IMG/VR virus record: IMGVR_UViG_3300025141_000173
Location: 1-47,222 of that record
Strand: one strand, 5' to 3'
Source: a virus
DNA length: 47,222 nucleotides
Shown here in pieces: positions 32,201-39,900 of the stretch (its first letter is position 1; every line of letters begins with the position of its first letter). The position numbers and the translations under genes were made by a program. Below the pieces are notes generated by a model. It did not search any database. It worked only from the letters and a program-made list of their open reading frames with translations, and had not been told where the DNA came from.

Positions 32201-33810
32201 TGACTTTTTATCTGGCCAAAATAGTGCGCCACCATCTCGCCAGCCTGCGCGGCTCTATCCCCTATCGCTCCCGCCAGGGCGCCAGCGGTGGAACTTCTAC
32301 CCACCTCGCCGGCCAAAGTAGTTACTTTTGCACCAGAAGAGCCGGGAGTACCACTCGAATTATACACGTTGCGATCCCACATCGATGTCATTAAGCCACA
32401 GTATGTGTCACCAAGAACATGACACATATTAATGGGGCTATAGCGACCTAAGTTGGAACCGTCGATCTTAATACCGCTATAGTTTCCGTTATCTAAGATG
32501 CCGCCTGCGACTGCAGTCCATTTTCCGGTGTGTTCGGTGATCGGCGGCTTCGAGTTGCCGGCATCGGCATACATATCCTCCTCCAAATAATTAGCTGCGA
32601 TGGCGGGGAAGTCGGCCTTGGGGAGCGAGCCATGATGCGGGCTCGGCTTCTTGCCGGCGGTATAGCGGCCGCGGCCATAATACATCATCCAATTTACAGT
32701 TCCCCATGTGTACTGCTCCGCTGCGGCGGCGCCGCCGGCTAAATCGCTTGCTCCGTGATTCATCGCTGTAATCTTATGATACATCAACATATCTCCAGCA
32801 ACGCTCATGGCATCAAGGTCTGATTTCTTAAACATATGCTTCTTAACGGCCATGCAATAATACATTATATTACATATCAGCGTATTAAACTGAAAGGGAT
32901 ACCAGCCGGCGCTAGTGCCTTGAGTGTCATTTGGGAACCGGTATGCAGGATCATTATAGCGGGGAACCACAATACTCTGATTACTAGAATCTCCATGGGC
33001 TATATATCCAATATCATCAAAAACTAATTTTTTTTGGAAATCGGCTTTAAGCTGCAGCAGTCCAAATTTGTAGCCAGTGGTTCGCGAGGGTGTCTTGTCC
33101 CAGATTCCGCTGTCGCTGAAATAAGGATACAGCCAGGAAGATGGATCCGCGGATCCCATGAAAGTGGCGATATCTGACTCTACCCAGCCTTTAGGTTGTC
33201 GATAGCCAGTACCAGTACTAGTGGGCGTCGTTTCGGCAAACTGCCCTTGATCACCCTCATAAGCTAGCAACCAATCAGCTTCGGCGCCGCCCAAGATCGC
33301 TGGCGCTTCTTTAATGAACTGTTTTATTAGCGTATCTATGTTGTCTACAGCTGCTACCATATCATAGCCCACTTGAGCAATCTTTGCGGCGCACTCATTA
33401 TAAAGTGGCATAATTCTTTCTTTTGCTAGCTGTGCTGCTTTTGCCGGTGCATCAACAAGCTTTTGGCACTGTTCTATATAGAACATGCGCGAGCCCGGCT
33501 CTACGCCCATGTTCTTCACCATCATGCCTACGTTATACTTCGCGTTGGCCTCTTGTTTGCCGACGTAGCAGGCCGCGGCCCATGTAAAGCAATAACAGTA
33601 CTTAATATCGCCGACCCAGCCGGCGGTGATGATGGTGACTGCTGTGTCCACGCTGGCGCACGGCGCTTCGCATCCATAATAGTAGTCATCTCGGGCTTTT
33701 GCATAATCTGCATCCCATTTAGCGGCCGCGTCCTTGTATATTGCGAGGGCGGCCTTGGCCTCCTCCATATTCTCGGGACTCCAGTCACTTACATCAAAAT
33801 TTTGGCCCAT
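29218..33810 (-). CDS. Giant baseplate/hub-like structural protein (1530 residues)
   Basis: It is the largest gene in the window. The N-terminal 100 residues carry several cysteines (YYYGCEAPCAS, DIKYCYCFTWAAACYVG), unusual for a virion protein. Helical stretches follow (about 120-180 and 520-620), then a Gly-rich region. Near the C-terminus, GTYIYIDPAGFAPG and LGIGGYFMVVRSKHEF followed by KTVIEAKW resemble the closing beta-barrel of tail hub proteins (gp27/gpD type). No enzymatic motif is certain. Its location after tape measure, tube-baseplate and LysM genes is the usual place of the hub. The assignment is by position and C-terminal pattern. Confidence 0.65.
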   Translation of the reverse strand: MGQNFDVSDWSPENMEEAKAALAIYKDAAAKWDADYAKARDDYYYGCEAPCASVDTAVTIITAGWVGDIKYCYCFTWAAACYVGKQEANAKYNVGMMVKNMGVEPGSRMFYIEQCQKLVDAPAKAAQLAKERIMPLYNECAAKIAQVGYDMVAAVDNIDTLIKQFIKEAPAILGGAEADWLLAYEGDQGQFAETTPTSTGTGYRQPKGWVESDIATFMGSADPSSWLYPYFSDSGIWDKTPSRTTGYKFGLLQLKADFQKKLVFDDIGYIAHGDSSNQSIVVPRYNDPAYRFPNDTQGTSAGWYPFQFNTLICNIMYYCMAVKKHMFKKSDLDAMSVAGDMLMYHKITAMNHGASDLAGGAAAAEQYTWGTVNWMMYYGRGRYTAGKKPSPHHGSLPKADFPAIAANYLEEDMYADAGNSKPPITEHTGKWTAVAGGILDNGNYSGIKIDGSNLGRYSPINMCHVLGDTYCGLMTSMWDRNVYNSSGTPGSSGAKVTTLAGEVGRSSTAGALAGAIGDRAAQAGEMVAHYFGQIKSHLEIITAGSEAIYECDKKVDKEYVAVKAEVGEMDGLGENILALIVDEYSTMAQDEIIANLNLAKLNIHGGFYGTTAEKVLFREQCFLLSFINIIANYKKNNENRLLTYKAGGSVKGSDIGAASGGFKIKKRVPYYVDPTWSLEPDYIGNACLQLDGNPYGMLNHLTQHPSLPTLWDIRNHELSNLQPYIRLYKVEFDDGGNEREHEIRFDSHMKKEVLDMFKSKSVRGVGVGLQHFNFTYDGSNPFSAKKSIKAQLKIFANTFDELVQDRGGYKYTDLAMKTSNTRSENTSCDINARYIEVNDELSQLNFRLKAVVGWSVPNGEFAAMRDDVKDAIYNSFITLNLTPTVHNFDFDDMGRVTFTLNYLAYAEDFYDATAYNVFANADMTVQRLRRQLGMQHYRKVCEDKQLESLKKEHAAAVDEEQRTSISTLMRQLINRDRIYYINVPYEHVINFLDNGPFAEYNPEGGTGTGGIHGDSFVLSNSQHNTVVAKAVDVTLTEMRDVQKSDGASFSTEDEGQIAAALVAIDPNSNNVSFFYLSDLLDIAMENIELELRELPKKIRVLGGGIDRCTLQDKARQYEKYLQNFKRFRVVLGPVEFVKPRMQNGTMSNFVNFGDVPISVKYFLEWIADRMLRKEETLYSLTRFLNDLLNNLVNDFLNKDDCFRYNIKQKVRVNQAVLTSHSNFSLKSTDPESGGVGGQPLDEFTNLIHNRRTKIKLNVKGTKKPWMFSPRVALNHLPMPALNISGRRGSAIVHPTVREEMNYFVFFAARTMPTELMNGCKHRCTQHTPDSKGAPSQKYVDPGDTSRGIFHYVLGRDRGLIKNIKLSKNNSKGLAEARFEKEGFDGMTQLRVVYDAEIDMYANVHAFPGTYIYIDPAGFAPGTRGMTVDSKPFDLTKLGIGGYFMVVRSKHEFSAGKAKTVIEAKWTNQVDRLADENDQAQMGAGDNSLGYPYKRGCPFTATRPAAANTTQAMPTAPSGFQISDLWTWIGD

Positions 33811-33826
33811 CTAGTCTTTTCCTTTC

Positions 33827-34168
33827 TCAGGCAGCATTCAATATCCTCAAAGTAGATTCAAGATCGACGGGTATTTGAATAACATCTCCGGGATAGATAT
33901 CTGCTTCCGTAGGGAGCCCATTCCACCACGCGATAACCCACCAATATCGAGTGTCCCCATAATGCTTATGGGCTAAGTTATAATATCGGTCACCATATTT
34001 CCATATATGAGTGGAAGTATTAATTTCAGCTCGTTCGCGTACACCCGGGTTTCGTATTATAGGGGTCGCATAGTGGTTAATAACGGGCATACCGCCACGC
34101 TCTTGGCGTAAAAAAGAATAATAGTTAGAAGCATTGGCTATAACTTTTTGATTTAAATATCTGGGCAT
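33827..34168 (-). CDS. Baseplate wedge protein with LysM domain (gp53-like)
   Basis: In this 113-residue protein, residues about 55-105 form a LysM-type fold: WKYGDRYYNLAHKHYGDTRYWW then IAWWNG and YPGDVIQIP, which matches the 'gD.l..iA..yYGd..lWw.Ia..N......l.pG..l.iP' pattern of T4 gp53 and of gpX-like baseplate proteins. It probably anchors the wedge to the central hub. It sits between the 414-residue tube-baseplate protein and the hub-like giant. Confidence 0.8.
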   Translation of the reverse strand: MPRYLNQKVIANASNYYSFLRQERGGMPVINHYATPIIRNPGVRERAEINTSTHIWKYGDRYYNLAHKHYGDTRYWWVIAWWNGLPTEADIYPGDVIQIPVDLESTLRILNAA

Positions 34169-34180
34169 CTCTTGCTCTCC

Positions 34181-35425
34181 TTAGTCGATAAATTCGCTCC
34201 AATCAATTTCCCCGGTGCCGCCGGCGGCAGTATAAAATAACTCAGCCTGATTAGCGCTCTCTCCGGACGGCCCGTCGTAAGCCATGTGCGTGCCTGCTAC
34301 TTCTGCGGCGGTACCGGGGTTGTTAATCTTTCTGACAAACCATTTATTTGCGGTGCCGGCTGTCTCATCCAGTTTTCGTTTGTCACGGTTTGCGCGCATC
34401 TTCCCGAACATGCCAGAATATCTGGCTTGTGCGTTTTGTTCGAACTGATCTGCAATCGCTGTGGCTGTCTGTTCTTCACGTTGCTCTCGGGCTGCTTGCG
34501 ACATTGCATTTGCTGAAGCCTTTATTTCGCGCTCGACTTCGCCATAGCCCTTGGGCTTGCTTCCTGGAAGATTAGCGCCATAGGGAAAGAGGGCGTTGGA
34601 AAAATTACCTTCTGAGTCCCAGCCAAGCTGAGATTCATGAATCACTGCAAAATCCAAATTCACCTCCAACAATTTAGGCACTATAGTGCCCATATTTAAT
34701 TCGAAAGCTCCATAGTCGGGAGTATCTAAATTATGGTTAACACTAAAATTTTTAATAACACCGAGCAGGCCATCGATCGTCCCCGGCTCACCCGGGAGGC
34801 CATGAGCCGCGCGCCCGGCTCGATGGGCGTCAAAAGTTCCCTGGCCGTTGGTAGCTAACTTATCCGTGGTCGTTTGGTCTCTCTTTGCGAACAAATTCAT
34901 AATCTTCATGCGCACAAGGGGCGATTGGGCTATTGTTAGGGCATTATCGCGGGATGGGGAGGGGGCCTTCCCGCCATAATCATAATTGGGATATAAAAAT
35001 TGTACTAACTGCTGAACTTTTGCGAGATTCTCGAAGCCCTCGCCCTCGGTGGCGGCCGGAATTCGAAAGCCTATTGTAATATTCCGCGTTGTATTCTTAA
35101 ACATGTAAATGGGGTCGGCGCGCCCATATACACTTTCGGCGGCCCAATCAGGAGAATACGTCTCATTAAGGGTCATAATAAAGGCCTTAAAGGCAACGGA
35201 CGTTTGACTGGGAACATGTTGGAAAATGATCGACATCCCAGCGTTTGCGTAAGCATCAGAGCCGTCGATATAATATAATTGGTTGGCCAGTTTCTGGGTG
35301 GATGAGTGTGTGTCGTACTCAGAGCGAGCCGCATCAGTGGCCTGGGCCTCCTCAAAGCCCGCTTCATCGAGCGATGAGCCGGCGCGGCGCCGGATGCCTC
35401 CTATTTTTTGTGAATTAAACGTCAT
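34181..35425 (-). CDS. Tail tube-baseplate junction protein (probable)
   Basis: The 414-residue protein has a beta-rich core: AFKAFIMTLNETYSPDW, DPIYMFKNTTRNITIGFRI, GVIKNFSVNHNLD and PKLLEVNLDFAVIHE, alternating strands like tube-fold proteins at the tube base (T4 gp48/gp54 analogues). A helical C-terminal segment with many Gln and Arg follows (SQAAREQREEQTATAI). It is encoded directly after the tape measure. The family is not named with certainty. Confidence 0.6.
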   Translation of the reverse strand: MTFNSQKIGGIRRRAGSSLDEAGFEEAQATDAARSEYDTHSSTQKLANQLYYIDGSDAYANAGMSIIFQHVPSQTSVAFKAFIMTLNETYSPDWAAESVYGRADPIYMFKNTTRNITIGFRIPAATEGEGFENLAKVQQLVQFLYPNYDYGGKAPSPSRDNALTIAQSPLVRMKIMNLFAKRDQTTTDKLATNGQGTFDAHRAGRAAHGLPGEPGTIDGLLGVIKNFSVNHNLDTPDYGAFELNMGTIVPKLLEVNLDFAVIHESQLGWDSEGNFSNALFPYGANLPGSKPKGYGEVEREIKASANAMSQAAREQREEQTATAIADQFEQNAQARYSGMFGKMRANRDKRKLDETAGTANKWFVRKINNPGTAAEVAGTHMAYDGPSGESANQAELFYTAAGGTGEIDWSEFID

Positions 35426-35431
35426 ATTTAT

Positions 35432-38050
35432 TTACCCCTGTCCGTTAACTGCATCGATGGCCGCTTGGCCTTCGGATGTCTCTAATACCCTAATTACTTG
35501 CGCATCAAATTTATCACCACCAATTACTACTGTAATTGGCATTCTTGCTATTTCGCGCGACTGGCCAGCGCCTGAAGCTGTTTTGGTAGCAGGTTTTGAT
35601 CCGCCAGGGCCACCAAGCTGTCTGATGGCCTCGGTAACTACTGCTGCTGTTTCCACTGTTGCCTGGAAGGCTAGTGCTTTCATGTAGGGTATCGATTTCA
35701 TTGCCTCGGCTATACGCTCTAAGGCTGTGGCAAATTCGTTATACTGAGACACTTTTACTCTTGCCATGGCATCTGTCCATATACCCAGATTTTTCATTTG
35801 CTCGTTGGGCATCGTTGAGAGCGCCCAAGAAACACCCAAAAGGCCGCCGGCGAGGAGAAGCATGCCGGTGATTGCTAGCGGAGCAAATTTTAGAAAAAGA
35901 CCAACGCCGCCTAAGAAAAGCGTGAAAGCCAGAACCTTTTCCATCTCAATTGCATTAAATATAATGGCTATTCCCTCACCCATCAATTTCATTCCCAGGC
36001 CAGCGAGAGCGATAGCACCACCCATCATCAGGATCGCGGCGCCAATAGCTAGAATAATTGGAGTAACGGGAGCTGCCGCCGTAGAGGCGCCGGCGATCGT
36101 GACTATCATAGTAGAAAAAGCGGCTCCAACTGCCGGCGCAACCCAAATCAGGGCTATCATAAAGCCTAAGAAACCAAGCAATTGTGGTATATTAAGTGTA
36201 CTAAAAGCCAGAGCAATCGCAGCTACGCCGGCAGCAACAAACATAAAACTAACACCGACCGCTATAATCTGCATGGGCCTCAACAATGCGATTGACGCTG
36301 CAAAACCAGCCGTAGGGCCCGCGGCGCCGCCGCTCGTTGCCCCTACCATAGCTATGCGGGCGCCTAGGCCATTCAGAAGGCCCGCAAGAATAGGAATCTT
36401 TGTTATAAGACCAGCTATCCAAATTGCAACAAAAACCTCTATGTGTTCTATGACAAACATCATTACGCCCCCAAGCGTCTGGAGAGCATTTATAAACACA
36501 AATAAGGGCCCTTCGGCATCTGTCAGCGCTACCTCATTCTCCTCATAGTAAGTTAGAAGTTGATCGATATAGTCTAGAACAGGCTCTAAAATAGGAATTA
36601 ACTTCATCATAATGGCGTTAAATCTATCCTGAAAGTTAGCCATTGTTTTAGCTTCTTCGGCCATTCTTGCATAATCAGCTTCTGTCTTTCCCATATCTCC
36701 ACTAAGCGCGTCAAAGTCGCCTCGCATAAGAGCAGCCAGCTGTGAAACATCTTCCAAACCAGCGGCTTCTGCATAAAATTGCTTCTGGTAATAACCCATG
36801 TCATCAAAGCTCAAACCAGTGCCTTCGATAGCATCTTTAATCATCTGGAATCTGCCCACCGGATCAGTTTCCATCATCATATCCATTGCATTCATAAAGT
36901 TGCCGCCCAAGGCTGCGTTCAATAGACCTGCGCGCTCGGCGGCGCCTTCGAATGTGTCAAATTTATTGGTGACTTGAAGAATCTTCTCCATCTCAATGCC
37001 GGTAATCTTCGAAACGCGGGCCAGATCCTTAAAGGCCTTGGTGCCGTTATCTCCAAGCTTCGACAATTGAGAGCCCATTCTGGCATATGCGGCTGTGATT
37101 TTACCCGGGGGCTCTTGCATGTCTCGGGCAAATGCGTCCAGCTCCATCATCGTATTCATGGCTTCGGTCCCTGTCATTTGAAATGCGACAGTGGCCGTCT
37201 GCAGGCCTTTAGTTAGGTCATCGCCCGAATGACCAATTTTTGTCATAGTGGACATAACTTTAGCTAATTCATCTTGAGTAGAGGCAGCCAACATAGTAAA
37301 ATCAGTAAATCCTGATCGCAAATTGGTCACTTGATCGTAAAACTCTTTCATGCCGACTGTATTGCTGCGCACCTCCCCATATACACCTCTCATTCTCTTC
37401 GTAAAAGCTTCGCTGGCGCCAGTGGCGCGGCGCATTGAATTTTCTGCCTTATCCATCTCAAATATAAGACCGATTATGGCATCGACAAAATTCATAACGA
37501 TACCAACACCCAGAGCGCCAATAAAGGCGCCTGCTGCTTTTCTACCGCCCATTAAAGCTTTGCCAACTTTAATTAAATTTCCTGCGTTAAAGAAGGGGTG
37601 CTTTTCATACTGCGAAAGAGAGCTAGCAAACGTAGTTCCAAACTCCGTCGCGGCGGCAGTGCCTTCTTTGATGGCCTTTGAGGTGCCCAATATTTTCTTA
37701 AGGCTCTTGTCAGCCTCCTTGTATTGCTTTTCCAATACTTTGAGTCTATCTAAATCAGCCTTTTCCAGTTCAGTTGAGCCTGCGATAATTTGCTTTTGCT
37801 TATCTACAAGAAGACGTGCTTTTTCAACTTCAGACTCGGCAAGCAGAATATTTTTTTGTTTAGAACTGCTTACTTTTTCCAGACGTTTTTGGTAATCATC
37901 CTGAGCGGACAACAATTCCTCGATGCGATCGAGAGATTTCGTCTCCAAATCAAGAATATCTTTAATGGTCTCTTTTAGCCTTTCTGCGTTGTCTGTATCG
38001 ACAGGGCCGGCTTCAGGAGGCGAACCCCCGCCAGTAGTATCATCAGCCAC
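35432..38050 (-). CDS. Tail tape measure protein
   Basis: The 872-residue protein has a long coiled-coil start (about 20-130: KETIKDILDLETKSLDRIEELL and similar), helical middle repeats, and five or six strongly hydrophobic segments (about 165-200 and between 520 and 770, such as LAGLLNGL and LLLAGGLLGVSWAL). Coiled coils plus hydrophobic helices, just after the chaperone ORFs, are diagnostic for tape measure proteins. It sets tail length and may enter the host membrane during DNA injection. A terminator-like hairpin lies between it and the preceding ORF. Confidence 0.88.
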   Translation of the reverse strand: MADDTTGGGSPPEAGPVDTDNAERLKETIKDILDLETKSLDRIEELLSAQDDYQKRLEKVSSSKQKNILLAESEVEKARLLVDKQKQIIAGSTELEKADLDRLKVLEKQYKEADKSLKKILGTSKAIKEGTAAATEFGTTFASSLSQYEKHPFFNAGNLIKVGKALMGGRKAAGAFIGALGVGIVMNFVDAIIGLIFEMDKAENSMRRATGASEAFTKRMRGVYGEVRSNTVGMKEFYDQVTNLRSGFTDFTMLAASTQDELAKVMSTMTKIGHSGDDLTKGLQTATVAFQMTGTEAMNTMMELDAFARDMQEPPGKITAAYARMGSQLSKLGDNGTKAFKDLARVSKITGIEMEKILQVTNKFDTFEGAAERAGLLNAALGGNFMNAMDMMMETDPVGRFQMIKDAIEGTGLSFDDMGYYQKQFYAEAAGLEDVSQLAALMRGDFDALSGDMGKTEADYARMAEEAKTMANFQDRFNAIMMKLIPILEPVLDYIDQLLTYYEENEVALTDAEGPLFVFINALQTLGGVMMFVIEHIEVFVAIWIAGLITKIPILAGLLNGLGARIAMVGATSGGAAGPTAGFAASIALLRPMQIIAVGVSFMFVAAGVAAIALAFSTLNIPQLLGFLGFMIALIWVAPAVGAAFSTMIVTIAGASTAAAPVTPIILAIGAAILMMGGAIALAGLGMKLMGEGIAIIFNAIEMEKVLAFTLFLGGVGLFLKFAPLAITGMLLLAGGLLGVSWALSTMPNEQMKNLGIWTDAMARVKVSQYNEFATALERIAEAMKSIPYMKALAFQATVETAAVVTEAIRQLGGPGGSKPATKTASGAGQSREIARMPITVVIGGDKFDAQVIRVLETSEGQAAIDAVNGQG

Positions 38051-38093
38051 TTGTTAAGTACCTCGTTATCATAAAATAATTAGTATTATAAAC

Positions 38094-38119
38094 AAAAAGA
38101 CAGAGCTAATAACTCTGTC
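38094..38119 (-). terminator. Terminator between chaperone ORF and tape measure
   Basis: A 7-bp GACAGAG/CTCTGTC stem (38099-38105 with 38113-38119) has a 7-base loop, followed on the minus strand by TTTTT. It begins one base after the stop at 38121, so the tape measure gene may be set apart in level from the tail tube and sheath. Confidence 0.75.
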
Positions 38120-38120
38120 C

Positions 38121-38351
38121 TTAGTTACCCATTAAATCGGGGGGAATACGAGGCTGGTTATGCGGTGTTAAAGTTTGAGATTTAGAGCGCCCACTCGACG
38201 CGCCTTCAGCTGCTTCTTGTTCCATCTTGAGTTGTTCAGCGAGCCTTTTCGTGAACCAGTTTCGAAGTCCAACGGGCAAATTGTAAGCCTCAGAGAACGA
38301 CCAGCCACCAGAGTATTTCAAATAAAAGAACTGCTCATAGATGTTCTGCAT
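38121..38351 (-). CDS. Tail-assembly chaperone second ORF, probably expressed by frameshift
   Basis: This frame encodes YEQFFYLKYSGGWSFSEAYNLP followed by a Gln/Lys/Ser-rich tail. It has an ATG at 38349-38351 but no Shine-Dalgarno before it. The same frame is open back through a seven-T tract at 38370-38376 inside the preceding gene. A -2 (or +1) shift there would fuse it to the gp26-like protein, as in the G/GT pairs that precede tape measure genes. It may therefore exist mainly as a fusion tail. The 76-residue stand-alone form is the alternative. Confidence 0.8.
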   Translation of the reverse strand: MQNIYEQFFYLKYSGGWSFSEAYNLPVGLRNWFTKRLAEQLKMEQEAAEGASSGRSKSQTLTPHNQPRIPPDLMGN

Positions 38352-38355
38352 ATAA

Positions 38356-39216
38356 TCATCGGTCAGGCCAAAAAAAGTCCGCAGTCAGCGGTACCTCCAT
38401 TTCCTGCTCATGGGGACAATTCTCGCACTCAAAATATTGACTAAGATCGACATTAGGAGCAGCCAATTTATAGGCCGCCCTTAGATGTCGAGAATCCATG
38501 GAAGGAAGATTGTCAACACAATATTGAATTGCTTCAGGGCTGTCATATTCGTTGACTGCCACAATAAGATTTTTAAGCTGGCGTGTGATAAGGTTGTCTG
38601 ACTTGTTCTTTTTTCGTTGCTTTTCGGAGAGATCTAGCATGTTTTTCTCTTCCAGACCCGTCAGCAATCTAAATTTTACATTTAGGCCTGTCTTGGGTAA
38701 AGAGGTCGTAAAAGTACCATCTTCGTGATTCACAATCTCTAATTCGTGGATATTCTCTCCATGATATACCCGTGTATCATTCAGATCAAAGGAGAACTGC
38801 TGTTTTACGCTGCATGCGGGACACGTTATCTGCGTTTCATAATCATTGCCATATCCCGAGACACGGGCTGCGATCAATATCGCGTTTCTATCTCCGATCA
38901 GCATATTTTGGGGATTAATTCGCTTATTTCGAATAAGGCTCTCCAGCACTCGATCAAGCGCAATGCCCTTTTTGAGGAGCGCACGTGAAGTAAGAATATC
39001 TTCCTCTTTTGCTGTCATTTGCTTAATTTCTATGGCCTCTTGACCATAAAGGGGATGATTTTCAGGATAAAACACCCCTCTAGAGGGAAGCTCTACGAAC
39101 TCCGTAGGAACAACAAATGAGAAACCTTCATTTTCTAGCAGTTCTTGGGGGGGCGCCGCACTGGATTCGGGCTTAGGGGGCGCCATGCCTCCAAGACGAT
39201 TTTTGTTTCTTGACAA
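38356..39216 (-). CDS. gp26-like baseplate/tail-assembly chaperone protein
   Basis: The 286-residue protein matches the T4 gp26 type family: LPSRGVFYPENHPL, EIKQMTAKEEDILTSRALLKKG, ML.GDRNAILIAARVSGYG, and two zinc knuckles CPAC (near 145) and CENC (near 269). It ends EVPLTADFFWPDR. The FFW codons contain the seven-T tract that may serve as a slippery site into the 76-residue frame. The start is TTG, preceded by GAGGTG. By position, just before the tape measure, it is the G-type tail assembly chaperone. Confidence 0.85.
   Translation of the reverse strand: MSRNKNRLGGMAPPKPESSAAPPQELLENEGFSFVVPTEFVELPSRGVFYPENHPLYGQEAIEIKQMTAKEEDILTSRALLKKGIALDRVLESLIRNKRINPQNMLIGDRNAILIAARVSGYGNDYETQITCPACSVKQQFSFDLNDTRVYHGENIHELEIVNHEDGTFTTSLPKTGLNVKFRLLTGLEEKNMLDLSEKQRKKNKSDNLITRQLKNLIVAVNEYDSPEAIQYCVDNLPSMDSRHLRAAYKLAAPNVDLSQYFECENCPHEQEMEVPLTADFFWPDR
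38370..38376 (-). other. Candidate programmed frameshift site (T7 tract)
   Basis: On the coding strand the zero frame reads GAC TTT TTT TGG and stops 12 bases later. A slip of -2 (or +1) enters an open frame GGC CTG ACC GAT GAT TAT ATG, continuing into the 76-residue ORF without a stop. The tract allows tRNA-Phe to re-pair fully. Confidence 0.65.
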
Positions 39217-39246
39217 TATACACCTCGCGTTTTATTGTTTGTCTTT

Positions 39247-39840
39247 TTATACGTTGAAGAACTCGGTACCGCCGCCAGGGCCGCTGGATTCGACAGATGT
39301 CTCGACACGGGCCCAGTCGTAACGTAGGGTCACCGAGAGTTCTGTTAAGTCATCATTTCCATATTCTAAGTTTTCGCCGTACTTCAATTCGGTAATGAAA
39401 GAGTTCCATAGCGTCCAAGTCTCAAGAGCGTTGCCCTCTGCATCGAGCTGCGTAACAATAACAGAGCCCAGCGCGCTAGCCGATTTAGCCTTAGAAATGC
39501 TTGTCATGCTGTTTGTGGTTGCGTCGGTAGGTGGCGTATAGCCCGACTGTTGTACGATATCAGAAAACGTTGCTGTCATATCCGGATCGACGGGATCTAC
39601 GAGCGTGACAGTGACCTCGTTCCAGGTAACGTTACCGGGATAATAAAAAGTATGATTTAAATATTTATGTTCAGCTGCATTAATCGCAAAGGAAGGCTTG
39701 CTCACAGTCTTGGCGTACCAAAGGGTGGCGCCTCCCTGTGCAGCATTAATCCCCTGGAATTCTACTGTAAACCTAAAATTTCTTTTAGGATCTCTTAGGT
39801 CGGTTGCACTTTCACCGAAATTTGTTGACCAAAATGGCAT
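39247..39840 (-). CDS. Tail tube protein (gp19-like)
   Basis: The 197-residue beta-rich protein begins MPFWSTNFGESATDLRDPKR, then NFRFTVEFQGI and WYAKTVSKPSFAI, with a PGNVTWNEVTVTLVDP strand pair and LSVTLRYDWARVE near the end, the pattern of T4-like tail tube proteins. It polymerises into the inner tube through which DNA passes. It follows the sheath gene and precedes the chaperone pair, the usual order. A good ribosome-binding site (AGAGGAG) precedes the ATG. Confidence 0.92.
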   Translation of the reverse strand: MPFWSTNFGESATDLRDPKRNFRFTVEFQGINAAQGGATLWYAKTVSKPSFAINAAEHKYLNHTFYYPGNVTWNEVTVTLVDPVDPDMTATFSDIVQQSGYTPPTDATTNSMTSISKAKSASALGSVIVTQLDAEGNALETWTLWNSFITELKYGENLEYGNDDLTELSVTLRYDWARVETSVESSGPGGGTEFFNV

Positions 39841-39866
39841 TTTTAGAAACTCCTCTTATCTAATTT

Positions 39867-39874
39867 TAAATAGT
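39867..39874 (-). promoter_or_regulatory. Candidate late-promoter element ACTATTTA (copy 3)
   Basis: The minus strand reads GCTACTATTTAAAATTAG about 30 bases before the tail tube ATG and directly after the hairpin at 39878-39895. Confidence 0.35.
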
Positions 39875-39877
39875 AGC

Positions 39878-39895
39878 GTGGGGAAAATCCCCCAC
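39878..39895 (-). terminator. Hairpin after the sheath gene
   Basis: A 6-bp GTGGGG/CCCCAC stem with a 6-base loop lies six bases after the sheath stop. No T-run follows, so it may be a weak terminator or an RNA-stabilising end. Confidence 0.5.
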
Positions 39896-39900
39896 ATCTT

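Noticed and set aside
35766-36548. A 260-codon open frame on the plus strand
   Set aside because: It lies wholly opposite the tape measure gene, has low-complexity Ala/Pro/Ile content typical of an antisense shadow, and has no ribosome-binding site or neighbours on that strand.
37350-37895. A 181-codon open frame on the plus strand
   Set aside because: It is opposite the coiled-coil part of the tape measure; codon phase mirrors the real gene and no start signal is visible.
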